A stretch of 64,000 nucleotides of DNA from DATHZQ01 sp963823505 (GCA_963823505.1 CAWGLY010000005.1:124001-188000); one strand, 5' to 3'; numbered from the stretch's first letter, positions 41,291-50,697 are shown. Notes: generated by a model from the letters alone, not told the origin. Numbers and translations are program-made.

Positions 41291-41833
41291 ATGGAGTTCA
41301 CCGGGACCGTCTACTTCGATTTCCTGAGTGCTGATGCTTGGCGGCTCTTCGTGCTGCTGTCGACCGCCGAGCAGGAGCGTGTCGAGGTCAAGCTGGAGTG
41401 GAAGGGCTTCGTCGTGGAAGGGCTCAGTGAGCCTGGAGCGATGACACCGGGCCAGCGAGGGCTCGCAGCTCACGCTGCGGTGGTGGATCCAAAACGGCAA
41501 CGTCGCCTCAGGGAGGCATTGTTCACCCTCGTCCACAGTCAGCGCGACTCCCTCGAAGACGAGCTGACGTATCGGGCTGCAGCCAAGGTCGCCGGGCTCG
41601 ACGGGACGGTGCTGCTCGAGGCGATCGAAGAGGTCGGGTACCGCACGCTCGTGCAGCAGCATCGAGCCGCAGCGGCCGCGGGGGTCACTGCGGTACCGTC
41701 GATCGTGCGGCACGGTCCACCCTTGCTCGTGACCTCCACGCAGGCCCTGCGGGAAGGGCGAGCCAAGCCAAGGCTCGAGATCATCGACCGCATGCTCGAT
41801 GACGATGGGCTTTGGGGGCTGGTGAAGCCGTGA
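41291..41833 (+). CDS. DsbA-like thioredoxin-fold protein lacking the CxxC pair
   Basis: The 180-residue protein has the DsbA/2-hydroxychromene-2-carboxylate isomerase fold. The opening is VYFDFLSADAWRLF, where active members read FDFxCPxC, so both active-site cysteines are missing. The cis-proline turn (AGVTAVPSIV) remains near residue 138. No signal peptide is present, so it acts in the cytoplasm, perhaps as a glutathione-S-transferase-kappa or isomerase-like protein. ATG 41291 follows the repeat region directly. The stop overlaps the next gene by 4 bp (GTGA). Confidence 0.82.
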   Translation: MEFTGTVYFDFLSADAWRLFVLLSTAEQERVEVKLEWKGFVVEGLSEPGAMTPGQRGLAAHAAVVDPKRQRRLREALFTLVHSQRDSLEDELTYRAAAKVAGLDGTVLLEAIEEVGYRTLVQQHRAAAAAGVTAVPSIVRHGPPLLVTSTQALREGRAKPRLEIIDRMLDDDGLWGLVKP

Positions 41834-42045
41834 CGACCGACGTCTATCGGTGCTCCCACTGCGGCAACCGCACCCGGTTCGATGTCTATGAGACTCTGCG
41901 CAGACGTCGTTTTGCCCACTTCACGCTCGGGGGTGAGATGAATGTGGACGAGGAGGAGATCCTCGACGCCACCATCGAACGTGTGGTGTGCCGCTGGTGC
42001 GAGCGGAGCGACGCCATCGAGATCGTCGCCCCCGAAACCGACTGA
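41830..42045 (+). CDS. Small zinc-ribbon protein
   Basis: The 71-residue protein has two CxxC knuckles, CSHC near residue 8 and CRWC near residue 57, a four-cysteine zinc ribbon with a basic loop (RRRRFAHF) and an acidic stretch (DEEEILD) between. The family is unrecognised. GTG 41830 overlaps the DsbA-like TGA by 4 bp, so it is translationally coupled to that gene. It might be a metal-binding adaptor; no more can be said. Confidence 0.75.
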   Translation: MTTDVYRCSHCGNRTRFDVYETLRRRRFAHFTLGGEMNVDEEEILDATIERVVCRWCERSDAIEIVAPETD

Positions 42046-42052
42046 TCCTGCA

Positions 42053-42832
42053 TCATCCGCGCTGACGGAGCGCCTCGTAGACGATCACCGCGGCGGCGAT
42101 CGAGGTGTTGAGGCTGTCGCCTGTGCCGCGCATCGGGATTTGCACTTCGACTGCGCCGGCCCATTGGGCGGAGAGCCCGGCGTGCTCAGAACCAACCACG
42201 ATGGCCCGCGCTGCAGTCAGATCGACGTCCCACGGAGCGACAGTCCCGCTGGGGCTGGCAGCCACGACAGTCCCACCCAGCTCGGCGAGCCAGGCAGCGA
42301 CCGCTGCTGCGTCGGCAACCGCGGCCGGCACGGAGAACAACGCTCCCTGGGAGGCGCGCACCACGTTGGGGTTGAAGAGATCGGTAGCGGTGTCTGCGGC
42401 GATGACCGCATCGACGCCTGCCGCATCTGCCGTGCGGAGGATGGCGCCGAGGTTGCCCGGCTTCTCGACCGCATCGACAACCAGCAGGAGAGGATCTGGA
42501 GGGAGATCGAGCTGGTCGAAGGATCTGTGGCGGATGCGACCAACGGCGAGGATGCCGTCGGGATGCCGCCGGTACGCAATCCGCGAGAAAGCCGTGCCGC
42601 CGAGCTCTGTGAGCGGCACGCCTGCCGCATGGATGCGTTCGGCGAGCGCAGCGTGTTGCGCCGTCGCCAGCTCTGGGGCGATCACGACTTCGGTGATCGG
42701 CCACTCCGCTCCAAACGCTCGCTCGACGGTGCGGAAACCCTCGATGGGAAACGTGCCGGTCTCCCGGCGTCCCGAACGATCCTTGAGCCGTGCCAGCGCC
42801 TTGACCCTGGGGTTGGCGGTTGACGTGATCAC
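42053..42832 (-). CDS. TrmH/SpoU-family RNA 2'-O-methyltransferase
   Basis: The 259-residue SPOUT enzyme methylates ribose 2'-O in rRNA or tRNA using AdoMet. An N-terminal substrate-binding domain (TSTANPRVKALARLKDRSGRR) precedes the knot domain with DAVEKPGNLGAILRTADAAG, VRASQGALFSVP, IVVGSEHAGLS and the closing IPMRGTGDSLNTSIAAAVIVYEALRQ, the three SPOUT motifs. GTG 42832 overlaps the preceding gene's stop by 4 bp. The exact RNA target is not predictable. Confidence 0.93.
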   Translation of the reverse strand: MITSTANPRVKALARLKDRSGRRETGTFPIEGFRTVERAFGAEWPITEVVIAPELATAQHAALAERIHAAGVPLTELGGTAFSRIAYRRHPDGILAVGRIRHRSFDQLDLPPDPLLLVVDAVEKPGNLGAILRTADAAGVDAVIAADTATDLFNPNVVRASQGALFSVPAAVADAAAVAAWLAELGGTVVAASPSGTVAPWDVDLTAARAIVVGSEHAGLSAQWAGAVEVQIPMRGTGDSLNTSIAAAVIVYEALRQRG

Positions 42833-45186
42833 CAGCTGCTGCCGCCGCCGCCCCCGCCGAAGCCGCCCCCGCCGCCGAAGCCGCCGAAACCTCCGCCACC
42901 GCCCCACGAGCCTCCGCCCCACGATGACCCGCCGCCCCCGCTGAAGCCGCCGCCGCCACCCCAGCCGCCGAAACCGCCCGTGCCACCCCACCAGGAGCTG
43001 CGGTCCTGCGACCACGAGTTGTCCCGATAGATGGGCTCCCAGCCCATGGTGCCGTGCTGGCCGCGAGTGATCACCCAGTGATAGAAGAGCAATGTGTAGG
43101 GGTCGAACGTCATCAGACCGCGCGGGATCGGCTCACCGGTCCACGAGTCGGTCTGCTGCTGCGTGCCGCCGTGGGCAAGCTCGGGAGCGAAGCGGTCGGC
43201 GTCATCGATCGTGCTGCGGGCAAGACTCTGCCGCTGGGCGGCGTACGCCAGGGCAAACGTCCGCGGTCCTCGAGGATCGGAGGCGCCGAAGGCTGCTGCC
43301 ACGTCCGCATAGGCTCCTTCGAGGCCGAGCGCGCCAAGTGCCGCCCTCGCGTCGATCCAGCGGCGGATCGCCAGCGCGGGTTCTGTCGAGATGGCCAGGA
43401 TCCCTGCGATGGTCCTCCGGGTGTCCCCCTCGACGCCGTGACTCGCCAACTCGTCGACCAGGGCTCGATACACCTCGGGCCCGTCGTCTCTGCGGCGTAG
43501 CAGGGCAGCCGTGATGGCAACGGGGAGCTCCAGGCGCGTAGCTTCCTGCTGGACGTATTCGATTTCCCGGGGGGTGCGTAGACCGGCGAGGGCGTACTCG
43601 ACGGCTTCGTCCGCGGGGAGGCTGCGCTTCCGGTTGATGGCATACGCATCGACGAACTCGGCGACGTCGTCTGCGTCGTTGTTCATGAGGAGCAGCGCGG
43701 CGATGGCCGGGATGGAGAGGCCGTCGGCCTTGAGCGCCGCCCCCATCGACTCGAGGTCGGTGCGGACCGCCTCGTAGCGGGTGGCGGACGTCGCCGGATC
43801 GTCGCTGAGGTCGGCAAGGGCAGCTGCGACGGCCGGCCGGGCGGTGGATTCCGGAAGCCGCTCGTACAGATCCTGGAGTCGCGCCGTCTTCACCTCGGCC
43901 GTGGCGTAGACCGCCTCGAGCTCGGCCGTCGATGTGGCCACGTCGGCGTTGGGGTCGAGGGCGGCTCCCGCCCTGAGGAAGCGGCTTCCCGTGTCGGAGA
44001 GCAATGCGTCGCCGAGCGGGGTCGGGGCGAGTTGATTGGCGAGCGTCGTGGCAAAGCGCTGCCGCGCGGCGGCGACGCGGTGGGGACGCAGGCTCTCGAT
44101 GATCCGTTGCAGCTCCTGCCGGCGGACCACGAAGAGATCCTCGTCTGCCGTCGACACGGCAAGGGCGTCCCGTGCCGCCTGCTGCACGGCGCCTTCGAGG
44201 ATGGGTCGTTCGTCGGTTGCCTTCAGCTCGAGCGGCACCTCGCCTGCCGCCAAGACTCTGGAGCGGTCGACGATCACGACGAGGTCGTGCCTCCACGCGG
44301 CCGCCACGGCGTCACCGTCGGCCGTGCTGTCACCGTTGTCGATGGCGGTGAGCGCGCTGAGCGCCCGGTTGGTGGCGACATCGGTCGTCGAGCCGGTCAG
44401 TGGCATGGAGAACTCGTCGAGGCGGAGCAGCTCGTGGCCCGCCGGCTCCAGGGTGGACAGATCGCCGTTGACCAGCTCTTCGCGGCGCCGTCGAGTGCGC
44501 CGGCTCGTGTCTCGCCTGCGCGAGACCACACCGGCGGCGCCACCGAGCAGGCCTATCCCGGCCGTCAGCCCGATCACGGTCCATCCGATGCCTCCGCCGG
44601 AGGAGCCGCCGTCACCGGAGCCGTCGGATACGGCGTCGTCGGTTGAGGGCGGTGGGTTCTCCTCGGTGTCGGCTGTGCCGGTCGTGATGTCCTCGAGCGC
44701 CTGCTCGAGACTGCCCACGATGGCGATCATGCCGCCTTCGAAGTCCCCAACGCCGAAGAAGCTGTCGGCCGCACCGGCAATATCGCTTGCTCTGGCATCG
44801 CTGAGCGGAAGGCCCGACCCCGGCGCCACCTCGGTACGCCGGGCGTCGAGGTCGACGAGCACGACGACTCCGTCCTGTTCCGGCCCGCCGACGCCCCATG
44901 CGTTGCCGAGGTTGGCGGCAAAGTCACGAGGGTCCTGGCCCCGGCTGTCCGTGACGATCACCGCAGCGATCTCGTTTCCGTAGCGGCCGACGACAGCATC
45001 GATGCGGTCCTCGAGCCTCTGGTCGTCTTCGACGACCCCGGCGTCGTCGGTGAACCATCCCTGGCACACGACGCGTTCGTAGGTGCCGCAGTCGATAGGC
45101 CCCGTGGGCTCGTCCGTGGCGGCAGCGGCCGCAGGAGCGGCAAGAAGAAGTGCGGCAACGCTGAGCAGCGTCCAGATCGGTTTCAT
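42829..45186 (-). CDS. TPM-domain membrane protein with Gly/Ser/Trp-rich tail
   Basis: The 785-residue protein has an N-terminal signal (MKPIWTLLSVAALLLAAPAAAAA), then a TPM domain (about 30-170; RLEDRIDAVVGRYGNEIAAVIVTDSRGQDPRDFA in outline), a Ser/Gly linker, one membrane helix near 205-225 and a long, mostly helical cytoplasmic part. It ends in about 60 residues of Gly, Ser, Phe and Trp repeats (GGFGGWGGGGGFSGG type), usual in this family. TPM proteins have roles in photosystem repair or phosphatase-like work in other organisms, but none is shown for this type. ATG 45186 is the first codon of the signal. Confidence 0.85.
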   Translation of the reverse strand: MKPIWTLLSVAALLLAAPAAAAATDEPTGPIDCGTYERVVCQGWFTDDAGVVEDDQRLEDRIDAVVGRYGNEIAAVIVTDSRGQDPRDFAANLGNAWGVGGPEQDGVVVLVDLDARRTEVAPGSGLPLSDARASDIAGAADSFFGVGDFEGGMIAIVGSLEQALEDITTGTADTEENPPPSTDDAVSDGSGDGGSSGGGIGWTVIGLTAGIGLLGGAAGVVSRRRDTSRRTRRRREELVNGDLSTLEPAGHELLRLDEFSMPLTGSTTDVATNRALSALTAIDNGDSTADGDAVAAAWRHDLVVIVDRSRVLAAGEVPLELKATDERPILEGAVQQAARDALAVSTADEDLFVVRRQELQRIIESLRPHRVAAARQRFATTLANQLAPTPLGDALLSDTGSRFLRAGAALDPNADVATSTAELEAVYATAEVKTARLQDLYERLPESTARPAVAAALADLSDDPATSATRYEAVRTDLESMGAALKADGLSIPAIAALLLMNNDADDVAEFVDAYAINRKRSLPADEAVEYALAGLRTPREIEYVQQEATRLELPVAITAALLRRRDDGPEVYRALVDELASHGVEGDTRRTIAGILAISTEPALAIRRWIDARAALGALGLEGAYADVAAAFGASDPRGPRTFALAYAAQRQSLARSTIDDADRFAPELAHGGTQQQTDSWTGEPIPRGLMTFDPYTLLFYHWVITRGQHGTMGWEPIYRDNSWSQDRSSWWGGTGGFGGWGGGGGFSGGGGSSWGGGSWGGGGGFGGFGGGGGFGGGGGGSSW

Positions 45187-45217
45187 CCTGCTGAACGCTA
45201 ATCGAAGCGGGGAACCC

Positions 45218-46138
45218 TCAGCCGAAGCGCAGCGGGAGGTCGGTGGGCCGGTAGAAGGACGGCTCGAGCTCGTTGCACCGACGCAGGGCCATGACGATCT
45301 GGGCGCTGGCTCCGAAATCCCCGTGGTAGCCGCCCGGAATCTCCAGGTGCAGGGGTGGCTCACCGTCGACGACGATACGGTCGCCCGGCTCGGGCAGACC
45401 CCAGTCGACGATGAAGTCGAGGTCGATGGTCTGCTCTCCCGCTCGCAGGGTCACGTGCTGGTGAAACCCGGACACGAGTGCCCCGTTCTCGATGGGGCGG
45501 AGCTCCTCGGTGGTGTCGCGGTTCGGCCATCCGAGGGCGTGGGCCAGCAGCTTGGCGCTGGGGACGAGGCCACGATGTCCCACAGAGCCGGCGGCGACGG
45601 CATCGTGCCACTCTGCGGTGGTCAGGCCGCGACCTGTCTTGGCGATGTAGGACTCTCTGCGGGCGGCGGAGTCGATGCGCCGGCTGACGGTCACGCTCTT
45701 GACCCGGCGGGAAGCGGATGTGGCCAGCAACGGCAACCGGTCCATGACGAAACCGGGGTTGACCCCGGTCATCACGATCACCCTGCGGTGGGTCCTGGCG
45801 GCGGTGTGCAGCGCATTCCAGGTGTGGCGAGGTGGCCACGCCAGCTCCTCGCACGTGGAGACGACGTCGAACCCCAGGGACAGCAGCCTGAGGATCTCGG
45901 GGGCCACCACGTCGAGGCGCGGAGAGATGGCGACGAGGGCTCGGTCACCCGTCCGTGCCGGCGGCACCTCTGCGGTCGAGCCGAACAGCGGTGCGTCGTA
46001 CCGGCTGCCGAGTTTTGCCCGTGCTGCGCCGTCGGGATCCACGATGCCCGCAATGGATTCCACGACCTCGTCGTCGAGCGCCGCTGCAGCTGCGGCGGCA
46101 CCCACGGCGCCTGCTCCGACGACGAGTAACCGAGACAT
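45218..46138 (-). CDS. NAD(P)-binding dehydrogenase-like protein (dihydrodipicolinate reductase/DAP dehydrogenase-like)
   Basis: The 306-residue protein starts with a Rossmann motif VVGAGAVGAAAAAAAL and has the layout of the 2,4-diaminopentanoate dehydrogenase/dihydrodipicolinate reductase superfamily. It has STCEELAWP and MTGVNPGFVMDRLPLLATSAS in the middle and GFHQHVTLRAGEQTIDLDF in the C-terminal domain. It would reduce or oxidise an amino or keto acid with NAD(P)H, with the substrate unknown. ATG 46138 gives the motif directly. The gene stands between the TPM gene and menC, all on the minus strand. Confidence 0.82.
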   Translation of the reverse strand: MSRLLVVGAGAVGAAAAAAALDDEVVESIAGIVDPDGAARAKLGSRYDAPLFGSTAEVPPARTGDRALVAISPRLDVVAPEILRLLSLGFDVVSTCEELAWPPRHTWNALHTAARTHRRVIVMTGVNPGFVMDRLPLLATSASRRVKSVTVSRRIDSAARRESYIAKTGRGLTTAEWHDAVAAGSVGHRGLVPSAKLLAHALGWPNRDTTEELRPIENGALVSGFHQHVTLRAGEQTIDLDFIVDWGLPEPGDRIVVDGEPPLHLEIPGGYHGDFGASAQIVMALRRCNELEPSFYRPTDLPLRFG

Positions 46139-46196
46139 CGACGAGCATGATGGTCGGCCGCGGCCCACGGCGCAACGACGTCACGCCGAGGCCACG

Positions 46197-47249
46197 TCAA
46201 CGATGGAAGCGGTGACGCCTGATCGTGGTCTGCTCCAGCGTATCCCGATCGACGGTGAGCAGCGCTCTGGCGTGGATCATCCCGTCCTCCACCTGCCACT
46301 CGGGCTCGACGACGTCGACCGCAAACCAGTGCTGCGATGCGGCGAGATCGCTCGGCAGGGAGACGGCCGGATGGGTCGCCAGCGCCACCAGATGGTGTTT
46401 GCCGACGCCGGTCTCGATGAGACCCCCGATCTTGACTTCAAGGCCGTGCCGAGCGGCGAGGGTGAGACCGCGAGCGGTCAATGTCGGGCCGAGGCGGCCC
46501 GGTTTGAGCGAGATCGCCCTGGCTGCGCCTGCCGAGGCTACGGTGACGATGTCGCCGAGCCGGCGGATCGACTCGTCGAGGCAGATCCTGGTTCCCATGC
46601 GCCGCTGCAGCTCGATGTGCCCGCTGAGGTTGGCCATCGACAGCGGCTGCTCGATGTAGTCGAGATCGAGAGTGTCGAGGTCGAGGAGGTCGTCGAAGTC
46701 TGATCGGCCGAAGGAGCCGTTCCCGTCGACGGCGATGCCGAGTTCGGGGAAGCGCTTGCGGACGGTCGTGATGTCTTCGATCCGTCCAGGGGCGATCTTC
46801 AGTTTCACGTGGCGGTACCCGGCATCGGCCGCATTCGCGACGGCGCCGATCAGGTCGGCAGTGGTGGTCGGCAGCCCGATGGCGGCACTGGCCGGCACGG
46901 CATCGAGTGAACCGCCGACGTAATCGGGGAGTGACTGGCCTGCGGCAGACGCCTGGAGTGCCGTGACGGCCTGGTCGAGCGCCGAGGTTGCCGCAGATCC
47001 CTCGATGAGGACCGGATCTGCCGCCCCCAGGATGCGGCCGGCCTCGGCGAGGAGGAGCTCCCACGCTTCCTCGATCGTGTCCCTCGTCTGAGTGGGCTGC
47101 GGGGCGGCCTCGCCCCAGCCCTCCACAGCGTCTGTGGCGACCCGCACGAGCAGTGAGCGACGCGCGGTTGTTGTTCCCGCCGCAGTCGACAGGGGCCGGC
47201 GCAGCGGAAGCTCGACCTCCCACACCTCCACATCGGTGGGGCGAATCAT
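46197..47249 (-). CDS. menC: o-Succinylbenzoate synthase / enolase-superfamily enzyme
   Basis: The 350-residue barrel of the enolase superfamily has the catalytic lysine in HVKLKIAPG, metal ligands in AVDGNGS, DYIEQPL and CLDES, and the second lysine in ISLKPGRLGPT. The KPGR segment is typical of o-succinylbenzoate synthase, which makes the menaquinone precursor OSB. Dipeptide epimerase and N-succinylamino-acid racemase activities share the scaffold, so the assignment is probable. Menaquinone is the usual actinobacterial quinone and would suit the sulfide oxidoreductase, but no other men gene is in this window. Confidence 0.85.
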   Translation of the reverse strand: MIRPTDVEVWEVELPLRRPLSTAAGTTTARRSLLVRVATDAVEGWGEAAPQPTQTRDTIEEAWELLLAEAGRILGAADPVLIEGSAATSALDQAVTALQASAAGQSLPDYVGGSLDAVPASAAIGLPTTTADLIGAVANAADAGYRHVKLKIAPGRIEDITTVRKRFPELGIAVDGNGSFGRSDFDDLLDLDTLDLDYIEQPLSMANLSGHIELQRRMGTRICLDESIRRLGDIVTVASAGAARAISLKPGRLGPTLTARGLTLAARHGLEVKIGGLIETGVGKHHLVALATHPAVSLPSDLAASQHWFAVDVVEPEWQVEDGMIHARALLTVDRDTLEQTTIRRHRFHR

Positions 47250-47359
47250 GGCGATCGGACCGGTGGCGGTGGCACAGCGGGATGTTACGCGCTGCCGACG
47301 ATCGCGCCACTCGGCCGGCGCTTCGGCACGTCGTCTGCAGGCACTACCGTCGAGGTCTC

Positions 47360-48277
47360 ATGGCGAAGCGCACGGTGGCAATCGACGGCCCGTACGACCT
47401 CGGCGGAACGCTGGGCGCGATCCTCGGTGCGGCCATCGGCCGGCCGCCGGGGTCCGGAGGTGCGATGTGGTGGGTACCGCACACACCCCACGGGCCCGCC
47501 GCAGCACGCCTCGAGCGGACCGCAGACGGGGTGGATGCGGAGGCGTGGGGAGCGGGAGCGGAGTGGGCCATCGAACACGTCCCGTCCTTGTTGGGTGTCG
47601 ACGACGACCCGGCGACGTTCTCGCCGGGGCCGGGCCTCATCGGCTCGTTGCACCGGAGGCACCCGGGTCTGCGTTTGGGCAGGACGGGTCTGGTCTTCGA
47701 TGCGTTGCTGCCGACCATCCTCGGGCAGCGGGTCACCTCGATCGAAGCACAACGCTCGTACCGCAGCATTGTGCAACGCTTCGGGACCCGTGCCCCCGGA
47801 CCAGTCGACGCCTGGGTGCCGCCCCCTGCGGAGGTCGTGGCACAGGTCGGCTATGCCGACCTGCACCCCCTCGGCGTGGAACGCTCCCGAGCCGTGATCA
47901 TCATCGAGGCCGCACGCCGTGCCAATCGGCTCGAGGAGATCGTCACCATGGAGGCCGAGGCGGCCGCAGCCAGGTTGCGTGCGATCCAAGGCATCGGGCC
48001 GTGGACCTCCGCCCTCGTGCTGGGGTCCGCCATGGGCCAGGCCGACGTGGTGCCGATCGGGGACTACCACATCCCCAACATGGTCTCCTATGCGCTGGCG
48101 GCGGAGCCTCGTGGCGACGACGACAGAATGCTCGAGCTGCTGGAGCCGTACCGGCCCCACCGGCGCCGCGCCTTGCTACTGCTGAAGACCTCCGGCATCA
48201 AAGCGCCGCGGTACGGCCCGAAGAGCGCGCACGCGGAACTTCGCCAACTCGTAGCGGACGTCATTGTCCGGATCGGC
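47360..48277 (+). CDS. AlkA-type DNA-3-methyladenine glycosylase, stop codon missing at the natural end
   Basis: The first ~306 codons encode a helix-hairpin-helix base-excision glycosylase. Marks are LLPTILGQRVTSIEAQRSYRSIV, the HhH region RLRAIQGIGPWTSALVLGSAMGQADVVPIGDYHIPN, with the catalytic Asp in GDYHIP, and the closing RPHRRRALLLLKTSG. The family would end near AELRQL (about 48250), but no in-frame stop occurs there. The frame stays open to 49489, running antisense across the whole MAT gene, giving a 709-residue product on paper. A TAG lies one frame over at 48253-48255. A base error, a frameshift or a genuine extension are all possible, so my end is a boundary estimate. Confidence 0.75.
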
Positions 48278-49429
48278 TCAGTACAGCTCGTAGTGGCCGT
48301 CGATCAGGCGATCGCGCACGCCGGACCAGTCCTCGAAGCATTCCTCAACGGTCTTGAGCACCGCAACGTCGTCGACGGGGCCGCCCGCGATGTCGATGTG
48401 CACGGCCTGGGGGCTCGTGACCGGGCGGCCTATCGAGCTGAGGAGCCGGATCGTGACCTCTTCGACATCCATCTCAGCGATGAGTCGATCGGAGATGTCG
48501 GCCCCGATGGCGTGGTAGGTCTTGCCGACGTGAGCGGCCGGGTTCTTGCCCGCAGCCGCCTCGAGGCTCATCGGGCGGTACGGCGTGATGAGGCCGCCGA
48601 AGCGGTTGCCACGGCCGACCTGGCCGTCGTCCCCCGCCTCTGCCGATGTTCCGGTCAGGGTCAGGTAGGGAGAGTCGTCCTGGTCGCCCTGGTTGACGGC
48701 GACCTCGACCGTCCGGCCGAAGGCCTCCGTGGCGACGTCGATCACCGTTCCTCGGATGGAATCGATGACATCGTCGTACTCGCTCCGGTTGGAAACCGCC
48801 CTGGCCATCACGGGGGCTGCCACGGTCAGCTGAGCATCCATCCCCACCCGAGCGCCCATCACCTTGATGTCGCGTCCGACCGGCACTGCGACACGAAAGG
48901 CATCGCTGTTGAGGTGCTGCTCAACGGCGTGGACCGCCCGCTCGAGCGGGGATCGAGGCAGCGAAACCGCGGCGAACGAGGTGTCATTGGAAAACGGCGC
49001 CTCGTCGCGGGGACCGGCCACGGCGGCCAAATCTGCCGACGACTGGCTGAGCCAGATCTCGACGCTGAAAGCATCCGGCGAAGCATCGGGGAGCAGCTCG
49101 AGCAGCTTCTTCTTGTATTCTGGCTCGAGGGCGGCGACGTCCGGCTGCCAATGCGTCGAGAAGTTCGCCTTTCCCACGAGAACGAGCTTGGCGGGGGTGA
49201 TCTGCTCACCACCGCCGTACGTCACCTTCACCGACCCCGCGGCAAGAATGGCTTTGTCGACGTTGAAGGCCTGCACGTTGCCCGTGTGCGTCAGGTAGTC
49301 GGTGGCGAGCTGGCGTGCGAGCTCCTCGGCGAGGTGGTCACAGATGGTGTCCGGGTGTCCGACACCCTTCCTCTCGACGAACTCGACGGGCGGCGCGTAG
49401 GGGCCGCGATGGGTGACGGACAAATTCAT
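48278..49429 (-). CDS. Archaeal-type S-adenosylmethionine synthetase
   Basis: This 383-residue enzyme makes AdoMet from methionine and ATP. The sequence is the archaeal type (AdoMet_Synthase family), with VERKGVGHPDTICDHLAEELAR, NVDKAILAAGSVKVTYGGGEQITP and NRFGGLITPYRPMSLEAAAGKNPAAHVGKTYH, and not the usual three-repeat bacterial MetK. Archaeal-type MAT occurs in scattered bacteria, so horizontal transfer or an old replacement is possible. ATG 49429 is preceded by an 86-bp gap with no clear riboswitch. Its last codons face the AlkA frame. Confidence 0.93.
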   Translation of the reverse strand: MNLSVTHRGPYAPPVEFVERKGVGHPDTICDHLAEELARQLATDYLTHTGNVQAFNVDKAILAAGSVKVTYGGGEQITPAKLVLVGKANFSTHWQPDVAALEPEYKKKLLELLPDASPDAFSVEIWLSQSSADLAAVAGPRDEAPFSNDTSFAAVSLPRSPLERAVHAVEQHLNSDAFRVAVPVGRDIKVMGARVGMDAQLTVAAPVMARAVSNRSEYDDVIDSIRGTVIDVATEAFGRTVEVAVNQGDQDDSPYLTLTGTSAEAGDDGQVGRGNRFGGLITPYRPMSLEAAAGKNPAAHVGKTYHAIGADISDRLIAEMDVEEVTIRLLSSIGRPVTSPQAVHIDIAGGPVDDVAVLKTVEECFEDWSGVRDRLIDGHYELY

Positions 49430-49515
49430 CTGGTGATGCTCCCGTGGTCGAATCACAACAACAAAGCCTGGGGCAACGGTGCATGCTAGCGCCAAGCGCG
49501 ACGGGCACTGCTTGC

Positions 49516-50697
49516 TCAGGTTTCGGCGGAGCGGAAAGCCTCGCGCATCTTCACTTTGCCCCCGGATTTGAGAAGCCCCCCTGCGTAGATGCGCCCGCCC
49601 AGCCTCAGCATGAATGTGATCGCGACGACCATCAGCGCCACCGAGACCGCGACTTCCCATGGCGCCGCCGTCCCCGAGGCCTGGCGGAGCGGCATCGTCA
49701 TCGGGGAGAACGGCGGGATGAGCGAGAGCGCCTGCAGAGCAGGGTTGTCGCCGCCTCCCAGTGCCGTCGACGACACGATGTAGCCGACCAGCATCAGGAT
49801 CGTCAGCGGGAATGACGCGTTCTGGGCCTCTTCCTGCCGGGACACGAGGGAGCCGGCGACGGCAAAACCTGTGGCGAAGAAGGTGAATCCCAAGATGAAC
49901 CACCCGACCACGACGGCCACGAGCGAAAAGGTCAGGCTGGGGATGTCGAACTGTTCGGTGCTGCGAACGATATAGACACCCATGCCGGCGATGACGATGA
50001 GTTGGGCCAGGCCGAGCAGGCCGATCCCGACGACCTTCCCTGCGAGGAGATGGCGAGGGCGGACGGCGCCGAGCACCACCTCGACGACCCTGCTCGACTT
50101 CTCCTCTACGACGCCGATGAGGATCCACTGGCCGTAGGTGACGATCGAAACGAACAGCAGCACCGTCCCGGCGAACGCGGCGATGGTGCGGCCGGTCTCG
50201 TCCTCGTTGTTTTCCACCTCGACAACCATCACGTCGCCCGTGACGAGCATCGTGAGGTCGTCCTGGTCGAGGCCGAGCGATCCCGCCCGCGCTTCGATAC
50301 CCGCGGTCGCCAAGACTGCCGTCGTCAGGGCGGTGAGCTGCGAGCTGGTGCCTGGCCCCACGATCACGGTCGTGCCGTCGACCACGCCGATGTCGACGGC
50401 CCCGTCGAGGACTGCTTGGCGGAGCGCCTCATCGGTCGGGAACGATTCGGCAGTTGCCGTGGTCTCCGGTTCAGGGGCACTGGCCGCTACGAGCTCAGGC
50501 AGCGTCGCCGGGGAATCGCCCGTTGTGCCGATGGTGTACTCAGGTGGCCCGTCGAGCCCGAGGAGCGAGGGGACCAGCAGCAACCCGAGGACGAGGATGA
50601 TCGTCAGCGCCGTCGAGATCTGGAACGCGCGGCTTGCGGCCCGCTCCCGCAGCTCGCGTCTCGCCACGAGCCAGATCGTGCGTAGTGAGCTCTTCAC
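49516..50697 (-). CDS. ABC-2 type permease (NatB/YhaP-like)
   Basis: The 393-residue permease has an N-terminal membrane helix (residues ~25-45), an extracellular domain and five or six C-terminal helices, with EEKSSRVVEVVLGAVRPRHLLAGKVVGIGLLGLAQL, the NatB/YhaP signature loop. GTG 50697 overlaps the ATPase stop by 4 bp (GTGA), so the two subunits are co-translated. NatAB-type systems export sodium or drugs; the substrate here is unknown. Confidence 0.9.
   Translation of the reverse strand: MKSSLRTIWLVARRELRERAASRAFQISTALTIILVLGLLLVPSLLGLDGPPEYTIGTTGDSPATLPELVAASAPEPETTATAESFPTDEALRQAVLDGAVDIGVVDGTTVIVGPGTSSQLTALTTAVLATAGIEARAGSLGLDQDDLTMLVTGDVMVVEVENNEDETGRTIAAFAGTVLLFVSIVTYGQWILIGVVEEKSSRVVEVVLGAVRPRHLLAGKVVGIGLLGLAQLIVIAGMGVYIVRSTEQFDIPSLTFSLVAVVVGWFILGFTFFATGFAVAGSLVSRQEEAQNASFPLTILMLVGYIVSSTALGGGDNPALQALSLIPPFSPMTMPLRQASGTAAPWEVAVSVALMVVAITFMLRLGGRIYAGGLLKSGGKVKMREAFRSAET

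Noticed and set aside
49430..49515. SAM riboswitch ahead of the SAM synthetase
   Set aside because: The gap is 86 bp and no SAM-box helices or conserved core could be found.
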